Shown: positions 12,874 through 25,983 of the stretch, piece by piece
How the letters are laid out: every line of letters starts with the position of its first letter
Position numbering within the stretch: the stretch's first letter is position 1
From: Syngnathus acus
Lineage: Eukaryota > Chordata > Actinopteri > Syngnathiformes > Syngnathidae
Direction of reading: 5' to 3'
Assembly: GCF_901709675.1 (NCBI RefSeq)
Contig: NC_051098.1
Span: forward strand, 11,684,918-11,748,917
Length of the DNA stretch: 64,000 bases
Notes under the pieces: model-generated
What the model was told of the DNA's origin: nothing
Databases searched by the model: none
What the model saw: the letters and a program-made list of their open reading frames with translations, nothing else
Translations under genes and position numbers: made by a program

Positions 12874-13124
12874 TACCGTATTTTCCGCACTATAAGGCGC
12901 ACTTAAAAACCTCCAATTTTTCTCAAAAGCCGACAGTGGGCTTTATAATCAGGTGCGCCTTATACATGGACCAATATTGAGCCACTACAGCAGGCGTGTC
13001 CAAAGTCTGGCCCGCGGGCCAAATGTATATATCTTATGTATATATGGCCAAAGTTTTAAAATGGACCATTCATTGAAGGTGCGCCTCATAATCCGGTGTG
13101 CCTTATAGTGCGGAAAATACGGTA
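12874..13124. mobile_element. TATAAGGCGCACC-type MITE, copy 1 (251 bp, mosaic core)
   Basis: The left end TACCGTATTTTCCGCACTAT continues into AAGGCGCAC and is mirrored at the right by CCTTATAGTGCGG then AAAATACGGTA. Both ends are bounded by TA. The core contains GCAGGCGTGTCCAAAGTCTG then GCCCGCGGGCCAAATG, which looks like a hAT-type element end, followed by TTTTAAAATGGACCATTCAT and the right arm. The core architecture is shared with copy 5. No coding capacity. Superfamily is uncertain; TA flanks would fit Tc1/mariner-type mobilisation. Confidence 0.8.
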
Positions 13125-14989
13125 ATACGCGCAAGACATCCAAGGTCCTCGCGAGCAATTCCTCGAATAGCTTAGCTTTAAAACCATATGAATTTTCCTT
13201 CATATTAATTATTTTAATTGATATTTTCCATTCTGTGACAATTAAAGACTTATTCCATTTGATTCCTTTCAAACGGGAACTTTTCCTGCCAAGCTAACAA
13301 TTGTGACTGATTGGTGAAATGTTCCGAGCATAGAAGGGGGCCGGAGGGAATGGCTGTGTAGCCTCACAAGTGGCCTGTGGAGAGGCTGAAATCAGTGTTA
13401 TTTCATGAAGAAGATGACAGCAGAAAGGACAAGAGGAAAAAGGCATGCTTGAATCAAAGAATGAATGGCTACCAAATAGTACACCCTCATCTGATCCGTC
13501 ACCACTCGAGTGTGAGCCTCGACTCCATCGCTACACTCGGTGTTGGTGACTGAGATGAGAGCGCAAAAGCACAAAACTGCTGCGTTTCACCCCAACCTGC
13601 ACTGACAAAATGGTCAACGTGCTGATACTGTCACATTCAGTCTATAAAAATTCAGAACGCCAAGAGCAGGTATAGAAAATACCAAACAGACGAGTCTGAA
13701 AATCAGTTCGTCTGCAGATTCCAGCAATGACGCCTCTCGCTTGGCAGATAGCGCTGGAGGGAAACAAAGTTCATTTCAAAATCAATGTGCCACTAAATTG
13801 TAACAGCTTGTCACTCTGCTTTAACAGCTGCATTGGTTAAGGAGCTAGCACAGCAATTTATGTCGGCGTTAGCTTCGTTAGTTATTCTTTTTCTGCACAT
13901 AAATGGAATGCAAGTGCTTCGGAGATTTCAATTGTTGCAAGTTGTATTTTACCACCCATGGCTAAAAAAAAAAAAAGTATGCCTTAATGCACACTTGGCT
14001 TTTTAACTGTAATGTCAATACTGCCAATATAAAACTACACATTAACATCAGCAAAACTAAATTTGTAGTTTTAAAAAAAAATTGTTGTTAATATCTTTTA
14101 TGGAATGCCAAATCACTGGTTGTTATTTTTGACAAACGAGCTCTGGGACCGGCCTCGAAGCCCACAGTACTTTTCCCAGGCCCATCATAGTGAAAATAAA
14201 TTCAATCGGCACCTGTTTTATCTTTTAACCCCTTAAACATGCTATTAGAACTTCCAACAATATTCAAGAGTTGACATTTTGAATTAGGTCTGTTTTATGA
14301 AAGCTGTTTACTAATATTATTCCATCAAACACACGCCGGCTGATTCTGAAAATGCTGAATGTCAAGCAGTACGGGTCTTTAAGCAAAAAGCTCCCGGTAA
14401 AATAAATGTCAACGTGTTTTATTGACATGGCCTGTATTGTAAAGTAAAGCGACTCGGTGCACTTCTCCCAGGTAAAACTATTTTATAATCACATATACAG
14501 TACTGAAGCACGCTTTTCTGTTACTATTTATTGTCAATAAAAAAACTATTAATGGATTAATGCAGATGGAAATGTTAAGGAGGAAGCTAAAGTCCAATTA
14601 TATTGCAGTCAAGAGAGTCCTTTCAAAGCTACTGCAAATGTACAGTCAACAAAATATACTCGGAAGAATGAAATAGTTGTTAACTGTGCCCAAAAAAAAT
14701 CTACACAGTGCAGGACAGTTTATTGTAATACTAAAGAACATTGTACACAGGTGGTCATCATCAACCGGGTTCTTATTTTATCTACTTTCAACTTCAAGTC
14801 CCGAGAAGACTCAGACCTCTTAGCGCTCCTCTAATGAGGTCCAATCCCGACTTTCATCTGATGCTACAATTACGGGGGTATCGACAGGACGGCCACTCGG
14901 GTTGTTTATTTTGCTGTGTTAGTTGGGGACACCATGCTCTTAGGTCACACACTTTTCTGTGACTAGTAGGTCAAAATTGCAACCATAAA
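13125..14989. other. Noncoding DNA
   Basis: No exon, RNA gene or known repeat was recognised. An A-run lies near 13965-13977 and another near 14073-14082. Confidence 0.5.
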
Positions 14990-15401
14990 TACCGTATTTT
15001 CCAGACTATAAGGCGCACCTAAAAACCTAAACTTTTCTCAAAAGCCGACAGCGCCTTATAGTCCGGTGCGCCTGGACGAAATTCCTAAATTTAAACTGGC
15101 CCGAAGCATTGTGTCATGAAATCAATCATAAGTGGCCCGCTGAAGACTATGAATCATGAATCAAAAAGACTATGGATCATTATTTGGTGATTATAAAGTA
15201 ATTTGTTGCATTTGAAGTTGAAATAAAAAAGATAAAATGGAGAATGATTTGATTTGGATTCAAAATCTGACATGATGCATGAATGGTGCGGTGCGCCTTA
15301 TAGTCCGGTGCGCCTTATATAAGGACAAAGTTTTCAAATGGGCCATTCATTGAAGGTGCGCCTTATAGTCCGGTGCGCCTTATAGTCCGGAAAATACAGT
15401 A
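14990..15401. mobile_element. TATAAGGCGCACC-type MITE, copy 2 (412 bp)
   Basis: It starts TACCGTATTTTCCAGACTAT and ends AGTCCGGAAAATACAGTA. Near both ends a CGCCTTATAGTCCGGTG word is repeated, twice in a row at the right end. The core has ATTCCTAAATTTAAACTGGC, GACTATGGATCATTATTT and TCTGACATGATGCAT, shared with copy 4 but not with copies 1, 3, 5 or 6. Confidence 0.82.
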
Positions 15402-17007
15402 CCCTGAGAGGAAACGGCAATCATTATTACTGCAGACATGCTTACTGAAATTTGGAATTGGAATACAGCGTTTATTGGGACAAAAAGCGGAAGAACGAAT
15501 GACGACAGTTCCATAAAATCTGTCTGGTAACTCTTGCGTTATAAAGACACGAAGCATGATGGCCATTGCTGCTTATGGGGTCAAGAGTGAGTGCATTGTA
15601 GATTAATTCAATACCGTATGAAACCGATGTGGGTCAAGTATCTTATATAATTAACTAAAGGCTGCTCTTCTTGGCACGTGTAGCGCAACTAATTACTCTG
15701 CTGCTGCTGCTGAGACTGTCACGATGAGAAATTAACACACTGGCAGAAAATTGCTGGTATAAGAACACACAGCGGTCACTGAAACAATTCCAAACTGACA
15801 GAAGTATTAATTACAATGAAAATAAAAAAAGAATCAACAAATGGAAATGAAATATTGCTTTTGAATTGTGATCCCACGAAAAACTAGTAGTAACCCTACG
15901 AAATAAGTTGACCCGTTAAACTATATTGTGCTATTAGCATCACATAATTGATAGCCCCGATATATCGTTCTCTGAGTCTGTCAAAGATGTGACTGATGAA
16001 AGCCAGTAAAGCACAAAGAACAATATAAAAAAATATCTATTTTACAGTATATGTGCTAAATTGCATATTGACTCACTAACAAATTGTGCGGGCTGTTGGC
16101 AACAGGTGTAAAAGTGCTGGAGATATTTCAAAAAGGTTTGTCGCCCTTCAGGTAGCTCTGATGATTTTCACCATAAAAGATTTAGGAAGAGAACCGCAAG
16201 CATAAGATGAAGTTTAAAGTGATGGAAGAGGCAAACACACATATTGAGTTGCAGAAAAGTAAACTCCTGTCGACTTTAGAGAAACCGGCACATCAACCGA
16301 ATCCATTGTACAATACGTTCAGGCGAACATTAGTGACGCAACGTCCATTATCTGTCATCCCATTTTACGTGAGTTGTTTTACCTAAAAGCATCAAAGTCA
16401 ACCAGCTCAGTTTACCACCAATCACTCAGCCTAATGAAAGAGGAAAAGCAGACAGAGCAGTCAGGACCATGTGTCCGCTCACAGTTCTCGAAGGTTTCTA
16501 TGGTACCCAACCATCATATTAAACAGCCATTCCGGTCATCAATCAAAGTGGCCGGGCTGGAAAACGATCACAGATTTAGTTTACCTCTGTAACTCCGCAT
16601 AGTCGGAAAGAGAAATGGCTTGTACCTGCAGGGTGCAGGATAATGGAGGTTAGCGTTTGAGGCTGCAAATAAAGCACCATACTATTGCTCCAAGACCGAT
16701 GCAACTTATTCAGGAATGGAAGGAATACATACATTTTTTCAGACTAAGAAATAATATCTGGATTTAAACCAGACGTTCCTCTCCGTAGCCATTTTCTCTA
16801 TCCTGGAGGACCCAAAGACGATCCCAGAGAGGTGTATAGGAAAAATCCTCAACGGATACCCAGGCCACCTCATCTAGCTCTTCTCAATGCTTTGTGTACC
16901 AAAGTACACTGTCCGGTCACATCGCCATCAGTTTATAAAGTCTCTCCTTCCCTTGGGTTTGACGCACTGGCAGCTTGTCTGCTGCAGTCAGTCAAATAAC
17001 ACGTGGC
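15402..17007. other. Noncoding DNA
   Basis: No exon or repeat family was recognised. A short CTGCTGCTGCTGCTG run lies near 15700. Confidence 0.5.
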
Positions 17008-17239
17008 AGCGACCCTCTGGTCACTCTAATCCACATTTGAAGAATGGATCAAGAATACGAAAATATGTTCAGTGGAAATGTCAGTTTGAAAAGTCACATA
17101 TAGAGGTGAAAAAAAATGATCCAAGCGACCCTCTGGTCACTCTAATCCACATTTGAAGAATGGATCAAGAATACGAAAATATGTTCAGTGGAAATGTCAG
17201 TTTGAAAAGTCACCTATAGAGGTGAAAAAAAAATGATCC
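17008..17239. repeat. Recent 116-bp tandem duplication
   Basis: The block starting AGCGACCCTCTGGTCACTCT at 17008 is repeated immediately at 17124. The two copies differ by one substitution (CACATATAG versus CACCTATAG) and one base in an A-run (8 versus 9 A), about 98% identity. The unit has no recognisable coding content. Confidence 0.95.
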
Positions 17240-20200
17240 AATTACATTTTGGGATTGAAGAATCCATTAACGTGATAAAATATTGAACATCTCAATGACA
17301 TCAAACACTTAAATCTTGTTGAAAATATGCCCAGAAGACGAGCAGGGAAAAGCAACTCTCCATTTTCTTCCATTTTTAGTTCCGGTAATTGTAATCTGTC
17401 AAGTGTCGTTCACTTTTGTCCATATTATAAATACTGAGCACAAAGGTCAGGTCAGGTTGGGCAATCATACTTCCACTTCCGCCCACTCATCATTTAGACA
17501 TTGGATCATTCCCTGGATAGCTTCATTTGGTTAAGTTCACGTTCATCGACACATTTTCATCTACTTGAACAGTCAATTAACTGCTGCCAATGTAATCTTC
17601 CATTTTCACACTTATAACGCGCAAATATACAGAAATAGGAGCAGAAAACAAAACATCAACGAATGCTTGGACTTTACTCCAGGGTGCATTCGGCTCCAGA
17701 TAGGTTGCCAAGTTTATCCTGCGCAACAAGGAGAATCATTTGTCTTTGCTAATACAACACACCCATAAGCATTGGTATTCAGTCTGCAAATGGACCTTAT
17801 TGGTTTTCTCATTAAAATAGTTGAAGTCTCACTAAAATGAACTTCCCATTTATTCTTAAATACAAAACCAGCGGTATACAAGTTGTAGCCTTCTATCTCC
17901 TAATTGAACGACCCAAAAGATTCATTTTCATGATTAATGAGCTATGTAAAGGTCTGCAGCAATAGATTCTAGAGGCATAATCTTGGCATGGATATGCAAT
18001 GCATGCACTTGACTTCTCATCTAAGCCTCTGGTAATGCAACAACAATTTCTAGTGATTCATTTCACGAGGCTGTGTGATCTATGGCGGCCATATTTTGTC
18101 ACAGAAACAGGATTACTCTGCTTAATCACGGGTGAGCTTTTGTTTTAGTCAAGGTTGCTGGACAGCAGCTAGTGTTAGCGGGGGGATGCCTTTAAAGAAA
18201 AATGGAAGAGAAATGAAGGGAATTAAAGGGATGGGAGCAATTTTTGTATTTTTTGAGGAGAAAAAGCACACATTAGACGCTGTTTGCCACAAAGGAGGGC
18301 ATTCTGAAGGGCAGCAGATAATAACCAGATGCCACTGTCATATATCTTTTAAGACTGTTCTATGTATGGTGGGCTGACCTTGACATGCCATGAGCATTTT
18401 TTACGAGTGAAAAAATAAAATGTGGAACATATAGTAAAACAGAATCCACCTGTAGTTCATGTTTTATATTATACTATATAGTGCGTAGACTGATTTTTGG
18501 CGCAGGGTACATCGTACAGCTTGGTTGAAATGTGGCTTATTATAGTTCCGTCTCACGGCACAGATGACACAGAAGGCGAGATGAGGGGACGGTAAAATGC
18601 AATGTGAAGGTAAATGTAGAGGGAGGGGACTGAAAAGACGACAGGAGGGATGAAGGGTGATTTCTCCGTAGCCGAGGGGGCGAACGTTTTTTCCCATTAC
18701 ACTCAGGGATGTGTGCATACATCAGCTAATTTGCACACAGATAAAAAGATCGGGAGTGCGTGTGTATCTTGTCAGATGAAGAAAAGAAAAAGAAAAACGT
18801 TGCCTGTGATCGGACATCTGAGGCAGTTCTTTCCCTGGACTACCTCTATCATGTGTTCATATAAAAGAGCCGATCTAATCGTGTCGTTTAGACAGACAAC
18901 TCATTACAAGTGAATTTCTGAAGGTGTTTTGAAATAATGACCATTGACATGGCAGCAGGGAGACTGTGGCATCCCATTACAGGTATGCATGGAAAGTAGT
19001 ATGTTCAGAGGACACAGAATTGCTGTTTTCGATATACAACGATGCCTCCTACTCAAAACTAGTCTTTAAAATACTTTTTAAGTACATATACTGTCTTTGA
19101 ACATGTGGATTATGTCACAAAGTTTCATCAAATCAATCTGGGAAAGAGAAAATTAGAGTAAGAGTACCATTGATGGCGAATCTAAAAAGTGTAACGATAA
19201 CCATAGAAGAGGAAATGGTTGTGTATTGCGACTGCCACCATCAAATGTATTCAAATGTATCTTTCAACATTACTTACACCAAAATTTCCATTCATCTTCC
19301 AAATGATATTTTTGCAAAACTAATCATCTGTCATCGGAAGCCATTGAATCGACTTTGCTTATTGAGCGATTGTGAGACTGTGCGGCCGTGAGAAAAAGGT
19401 CTTTTTCATTAGACATCGCATCACAAGCAGTAATAGGTATGAAGTCACAAAAGTCTTGAAGAAGGCCATCTAATAATTAACTGTAAAATATATTCCAGAT
19501 GTCGATCAAATGCAAGACACTAAAAGGAAATGGTAAGCGACGGTGAGCGTCCGTACCAAAGAGAGCAGGTGACGCTCAAAATTTGCATTAGCTTGATATT
19601 CATGAAGTGAGATTTAGATTTTAATAAAGAATCCCGGTACTCATTCATTAGAGGACAACCAGACCATAATGGAGAAAGAAAAACACTCTTCGAACTCTAA
19701 TCCTCGACAACTGAGGTTCTCACTGAATGCTTCCCTTTTTTTTTTTTTTTTTTTTTTAAACATGCAGATGAAAAGCATGCAATATCTTTCATTAAAATGT
19801 TAATGTGTCATATTCTCTCTGACTCCTGAGAATTACAGTATATTGAGTCCAGTCCAAAGTTATAAAAGTAATGTTTTTTTCCCAATGACGTCTTTGCATA
19901 TTTTAAAGCCGCCAAATGCGACTGAAGCGGACCGTTGAGGAAAAACAATACAGTCGGTGACTCAATTGAGCACTACACATCTACCGTCATGCTCTAACTG
20001 CACAGCTGCGACCCTTTATCTGGTTTTGAGGCTCCACACACAATATATTCCAGTATTTTCTGAACCATAAAAACATGGTGTGATTTTCAAGGAAGAGGCC
20101 GATTGCTTAAATGAGAGAAAAACAACAGTAAAACAGACTGTAGCCATTTTGAGAGGCTCTCGCAAGCCCTGTTCACTGGCTACAGAGACTCCACACACTT

Positions 20201-22801
20201 CGCTTTCTAGTCACAAGTATACACGAAAACATAACGCAAATATAGAAAATAAAATTGGAGTTTTGCGAAGCTAAAAACATTTTCATTGTTTCATCCATGA
20301 CACCAGCGATTCGAAGTTTGAACACCAGCAAAAGCAGACGGTTGGCTGCTCATAAAATCGAGCTGCCAAACGGTGCACATTTGTCATTAGCTCGTTGATC
20401 CTTCTGATCTTATTGACAACAAATGCAGATTTGGATATGTCTGTATCCCATCACATTTAATCACCTAAATCCAAATGCTGTTTTTACTACATTACATTCC
20501 GTATTGACTCCATGTGATTACCATTGTGGAAGCTAATGTGTATGCAAGGGTTGGCGTCCATGCTAAAGGGCAGGGTAACTGGGATTAGCTTTAATTTCCA
20601 TTCATCAAAGAATAACCACCCTTTAAATTAAGTCAGGGTGGTGATAATGCCAGGCAGGATCAAGCAAGGTAATCCTGTAAGACAGGAGAGACTTGTTATA
20701 CTGCTTGCAATTAGCAGTCCTTTAGTTTTTTGGGTACAAAAGTTTTCAAGTTGCTTCCCAGACTAAAAAGAAAACTTCAAGTATAGTAGTACCTTGAATA
20801 ATGAGTCTCCCAATTTACTAGCCATTCTCATGTAAGTGTACTTGAAATAGGTAAATGAATTGAAAAGAAAATCGGACAGTCCTTTAGTTGTTAGGATCAA
20901 AAAATCCAGATCAGCATTACAAGGAAAATCTCATCTGTTCTTTTAAAGCGGAGTAACAATAGTGTATATAATATCTGCTTCTACTATCACGGAGTCAATG
21001 TAAAGATATGCAGATCACACAAACATTTCCTTAAAGAGATTACAACATCCCGCAGCTCACCTCTGCCCAGCAGACTCTTATTCAATTTGAAACCATTTTT
21101 TTTTTTACTAGAGGAATAAAATGCTCCATCAAACAGTACCTCTGCGTGTCACTCGCCATGTGGTGTTTAATTCCCACTCTGTCAGATTATAGACAGAAAT
21201 GTATTGGGTTTGTTGTATGCAATTAAATGTCAATGACAAAATGTTTTTTCCCAGATGAAAATGTTATGACATTATTTTTGATTACATGTGTATTCAAATA
21301 ATTACAGTTGGGGAAAGGAAGCGACCGGAATACAAAGTTGTTGCTAGGCAACTGCTCTTGTCAACTCTTAGACTTGCATATACTGTAAATAATAATAATG
21401 TGTAATAAGATGAGGTCATATGGAAATAAAATTAAAATGGATTTAAATGTAGTAAATGCGGAAACATACGTAAATCTAGTAATTACTTGAAGAGGGTACA
21501 ATATGGAAATTGACTGGGAAAAAAAATGCAACTTTTGTATGTACATGACATAAAGACAGACCTTAATTAACATATGTGGCAAACAGGAGAGCATAATATA
21601 ACAATTGACTGTAAATTATTCCACTGTTCGTCAGTATGTATAATTTGGTATATACATTCAACAGTTTGCTATCTTTGTAATTTATGCAATTAAGCCCACA
21701 TTTACTAAACATTTTATTCTGTATGTTGTGACACGTGAACACAAGCTTGTCAAGGATACACACAAAACCGAGGATAATAAATCGAGAGATGGAGCAAGAA
21801 AAATATTCGATTTGACATTTTTGGCAGCGTCTCTTAGTTTAATAACGCAATGGGTTGGAAGGAGACGTCAAGGCAGGAAGAGTCATTTAAGCAGTCAGTC
21901 TTAATTCTCATATTTCTCGTGGTCAAACACAAACACTATCATGAATGTTTTCATTCAGTTGAGAAGAAGTAAAATCCCGAAATCTGTTCTAATTGTACGT
22001 TTTTCTATGGCTTTAGTGAACCATGCAAGGTTTAAAACACAATTGTCATGTGAGCATAATAAGACACAGAATATAGGTGCTTGTTCTCGTCTATTTACAG
22101 ATCAATGCATTGCGTTTACTGAGCAGCAACAATACAAACAATGGCAAAGCTCTTGGGAAAATAAATAAATAAACATACTTCTCCATAAATGTCTACAATG
22201 CAACAAATCACCATTTACACACACACGTCTGAAAATGGCGAAGTGCAAAACGCGTCAGCTAACCTGAGTGGCTGTCAATTACTTTGATTTGTGTGCAAGC
22301 ATTAAAGTGGCGGTTGTCATTAAAGATATGTCAAGCTGTGACATAATACAATGTCTGGCCCAAGGGCCTGATTAACGAGACCTCCACTCAACAGTCATGC
22401 TTGCAAGTGCTGTGCAATTGTCACTTTAAAAATGACAAATGGAAATGTGAGTTGACTGATGAGGTTTGATGAAAAATTAAGGGGATTGCTCAAGTTGGCA
22501 GCAAGCATTACTGTCTGCACCAAAATACACGCCAACGCATGTCACACTAAATTAAAAATGTCAACCAACACTCAATGAAAACAAGAATGACCAAAGGCAG
22601 AGGAATTCATTCTTGACGCTAAATGTACTTAGGCTACGAAAATGAGTGGATTCTTCTCTGCTCTTCTGCATATTGTCAAGTCAGAATGCGATGTTAGCAC
22701 GCTAGTTCGCCATGTTATCTAGCTAGATACTAGCACGGTTATTTTAGCTACTGTAGACACGCTAAATAGCTGGTGTAATCCTTCATTTCAAGACAATTGC
22801 A
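17240..22801. other. Noncoding DNA
   Basis: It holds a 22-base T-run at 19736-19757, a perfect 8-bp inverted repeat (ACCACCCT/AGGGTGGT, 20615-20642) and AT-rich stretches around 21360-21760. No exon or repeat family was recognised. Confidence 0.5.
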
Positions 22802-23193
22802 TACCGTATTTTCCGCACTATAAGGCGCACCTACAAACCTCCAATTTTCTCAAAAGCCGACAGTGCGCTTTATAATCCGGTGCGCCTTATATATGGACCA
22901 ATATAGATTTGTGGATGAGGACTAACTTACTAAAGTAAGCTTTACGTGTTTATTTTGTGTGTTGTGTGATATTAACGTTTGGGCAACGTTGAGTTATTGA
23001 TATATTGTGATTGTTTAAACGATTTCGAGTTTTACTATATTGTGATTGCATTAAAGTTTGAGCAACGTTGAGTTATTATTCTATGTGCCTTATAATCCGG
23101 TGTGCCTTATATATGAACAAAGTTTTAAAATGGGCCATTCATTGAAGGTGCGCCTTATAATCCGTTGCGCCTTATCGTGCAGAAAATACAGTA
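22802..23193. mobile_element. TATAAGGCGCACC-type MITE, copy 3 (392 bp)
   Basis: It begins TACCGTATTTTCCGCACTAT and ends CTTATCGTGCAGAAAATACA then GTA. The core carries a duplicated word GAGCAACGTTGAGTTATT / GGGCAACGTTGAGTTATT (around 22981 and 23052), each preceded by TATTGTGATTG-like sequence. This core is not seen in the other five copies. Confidence 0.82.
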
Positions 23194-23523
23194 AATTCAA
23201 TTAAATGTATTTATTAGAAAACACAAGTTAATAAACGCCATTAACATACAAGATGCAGAGATATAAACAAGCCAGATTGTAGCTATAGGCTAATTTCCAT
23301 CTGTTGTTCCTCGTCAGATATTCCCGAGTTCCAAATATAAAACAACACGGTAAAACAGAATTCATGGCAAAAATATATTGAATTTATCAAAGCGACGACA
23401 ATAAACAAGGGCTGCAAGATGGCTATGCCTGTACTCCGAGTATGCATTTCCGTCGTGGTCCCAAATTTGTACCCAGGGTGACTGCCAACCCCCACTTTAT
23501 GCCCCTGATAGACATCCCATTGA

Positions 23524-23737
23524 TCCATGTATTTTCACTACCAATTATCCTGCTCAGGGTCACGGATAGCTGGACTCCATCCCAGTAGCATTAGGGCGAA
23601 AACCAGAGTACACCTTGAACTGATGACCTGTCAATTACAGGACTGACACAGAGACAACCATCACATTCACACCTACGGGCAAATTAGAGTCTATGTCCAA
23701 GCGAGAATAAATGTTTTGGGCATATGGGAGGAAGCTC
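23524..23737 (-). mobile_element. Fish LINE/SINE 3' tail fragment, inverted
   Basis: Diverged but recognisable order of words: TTATCCTGCTCAGGGTCACG, TCCATCCCAG, GGGCGAAAACCAGAGTACAC, CTTGAACTGATGACCTGTCA, CACATTCACACCTACGGGCA, AATTAGAGTCT, TGGGAGGAAGC. This is the reverse complement of a very common teleost retroposon 3' region (possibly RTE/Rex3-like). A related plus-oriented fragment lies at 46171-46309. No reverse transcriptase is encoded. Confidence 0.7.
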
Positions 23738-25672
23738 TTGTAAGACATGAAACAGAAGGGAAGAAAATTGGGGAAGAAGGTGGGACTCTCTTTTCCCATC
23801 AATTTGACTTTTTATAGATTCAAGAGCAGAGGAGAGATTTAGTCCCTGATGTCAGTGTCTGTGCTAACTGTTCATCCAGAGACGAGGCTTTCCTCCAAGA
23901 GATAATTAGATGCACGTTGATGTCAAATGTATGCCCTACGTATGATTTCAGCATTTCAGTTCATATAAATTCCTTTCTATTAATTCCTCGCTGTCAATCT
24001 GACCGGCAAGTAACCGCTATCAGGCTAACAGCTAACAATTAACAACCGCAACAAGGACTACGTACTTCCTGTTGATATCTATGAATCATGAGGAATGAAG
24101 TCCTACTATCCAATTCGATCCAATCTTTAAATTGTTACAATGGAAGACAATGATGGGTACAACTATTTAAATTGCATTGCTACACAAAAATTAGACGTCT
24201 TTAGCGACACTTTAATTAAAACCGCGCCTATTAATGCTTAATTGTCCGTAAAATATGATAACCATCATTAAAAACAAATTGAGACAAACCGAAATACGTG
24301 CACAATGACGGTCTGACTTTTTATAGAACCACGATTTTCAAATCAAACAAAGCTCTATTCCCCTTTTAAACAAATGCGTACTTGTTGTAAAAGCTGCTTT
24401 TCCATTTTGTCTTTTTGTGCATAGAATTTGGCTGCAGGCTGGTCTTTTCGAACTGTTAAATGCCGTGCCAGTAGCGGCTGCCTTTTTATGGTGAAGACTG
24501 CGTAGCTCGGGGAGAACAGGAGCAATATAGAAACAATCAATGGGAAGCCAAAGGAGCGAGAGCATTTAGCTGCTTTTTGTGTTTGCGCACATTATTGTAC
24601 ATGTGCGCTGCTCGCCTAAGCCCACCGGTGGCCTCATGCCCTGGCTTTGATGTGTCCCTTCCGTGGAGATTTCAGGCACACAGGCCGTAGCGTGGAAGCG
24701 AATGCGAGGCTGGTTAAGCCGAGCTGAGCCCAGTTGAGCTGTGTGGGAGCCACCTACACACTGCACTTTCCTTTGCTTCTTCCAGTTTCATTTCAGCACC
24801 TCACTTCGGCTTCTGACTCCGCCCCTACCAGCAGTTGTGTCACTCTTTGCTTTGCTACGCAGTCCAAAAGCAAGAGAATTGATTTTTGGTCGTATTTCCT
24901 AGGATTGATATCCCAGGCCCATTGAAACATCTCAAAGGTCCCTGATTTATATCCATTTCAAGCAACCTCTGATCTAATTCAGGGTCTGTGTTAGATGAAT
25001 GGCGCTTTTGGTGCAAACAGCCAATAATTGCAAAATAATCCTTTCCAACACCAAAGACCGTTTGGAATCTCTTCAGCGGTTACAAACTGGATAACCTTCG
25101 GACTGTTTTGTTTTGGCCAGCTGCACATTCCCAATATATGACGATTAAAATTCCTCCATTGATTATAAAAGTTTGCTTCAAACAGTAAAAGGCCGAGATT
25201 TATTGATCGCATGGCCCAAAAATTTGTCATAACCTTGCTTGAGATTTCCGAGGCATTTTATAGTTGCTGGACATAGTTTTTGGTGACACACCAAGAACAT
25301 TATTTATGACATCTCACCGACAGTTTTAGTAATTTATCTCGAAAAATCAAAGAGGACGGTTAAACCTAGTGAGGTACTACTGTGATTGAAAAGGAGAGGG
25401 AGAAGGTGAACGCTTGCTGTGCTCCACATTTTAATTGAGAACAAGTTAAGCTGCTGATTTAATCTGCCGGCTGTGCCGAGCAGTACCTACGTGTAAAAAG
25501 CCTGTTTCTTCACCTTTACTATTCTTCTGTTTCTTGAAAGATAGCTTTTACAACCGGGGTTTTATGTCTCCGTGCGAGTATCCTGGTGTGTCTTGTGTGC
25601 ACATATAATTTCCCGGTTGCTCTGCAGGTCTGAACTTACTTTGACTACCAGAGTCTTTTTCCACCAGAGGTA
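23738..25672. other. Noncoding DNA
   Basis: No exon or repeat family was recognised. The stretch just before 25673 includes a pyrimidine-rich plus-strand acceptor-like site (GGTTGCTCTGCAG ending 25627) and a minus-strand GTAAGT donor-like site near 25636. Confidence 0.4.
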
Positions 25673-25983
25673 CCGTAGCGTAGCATCGCAGTGGAGGAGG
25701 CGTCGGGGGAAATCACAGCGACCGCAGCCCCTTTGTTAGACATTGCTGTGCTGCGAGAAAAAAAAAACTGAGTAGCTTCAGATAAGGCTATTGTATTTTT
25801 GTTTGACGAACAAAGTCACTTCTTTCGGAGTATGTGCAATAGCTACTCTTCCGCTCGCTCTGGGACTTTGGATGCGGTGGCACAAAGACGACGAGGAGCC
25901 AACGAGTTGGCGCAGAATGCAATGGAACCTTTAAAGTCAAACACGGTCGGTTCTGTGCAGCGAGATGGGGAACAACAATCCCG
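25673..25983. promoter_or_regulatory. CpG-rich cluster, candidate promoter or leader exon
   Basis: I count 21 CpG dinucleotides in about 311 bases, including seven within the first 60, in an otherwise CpG-poor AT-rich setting. A minus-strand GTAAGT (complement of ACTTAC near 25636) lies just left of it, in the right place for the first donor of a leftward transcript. Open frames exist on both strands but show no known domain. It could equally be a conserved regulatory element. Confidence 0.35.

Noticed and set aside
17008-17239. Tandem repeats as a CRISPR-like array
   Set aside because: Only two 116-bp units directly abutting with no spacers, in a eukaryotic genome.
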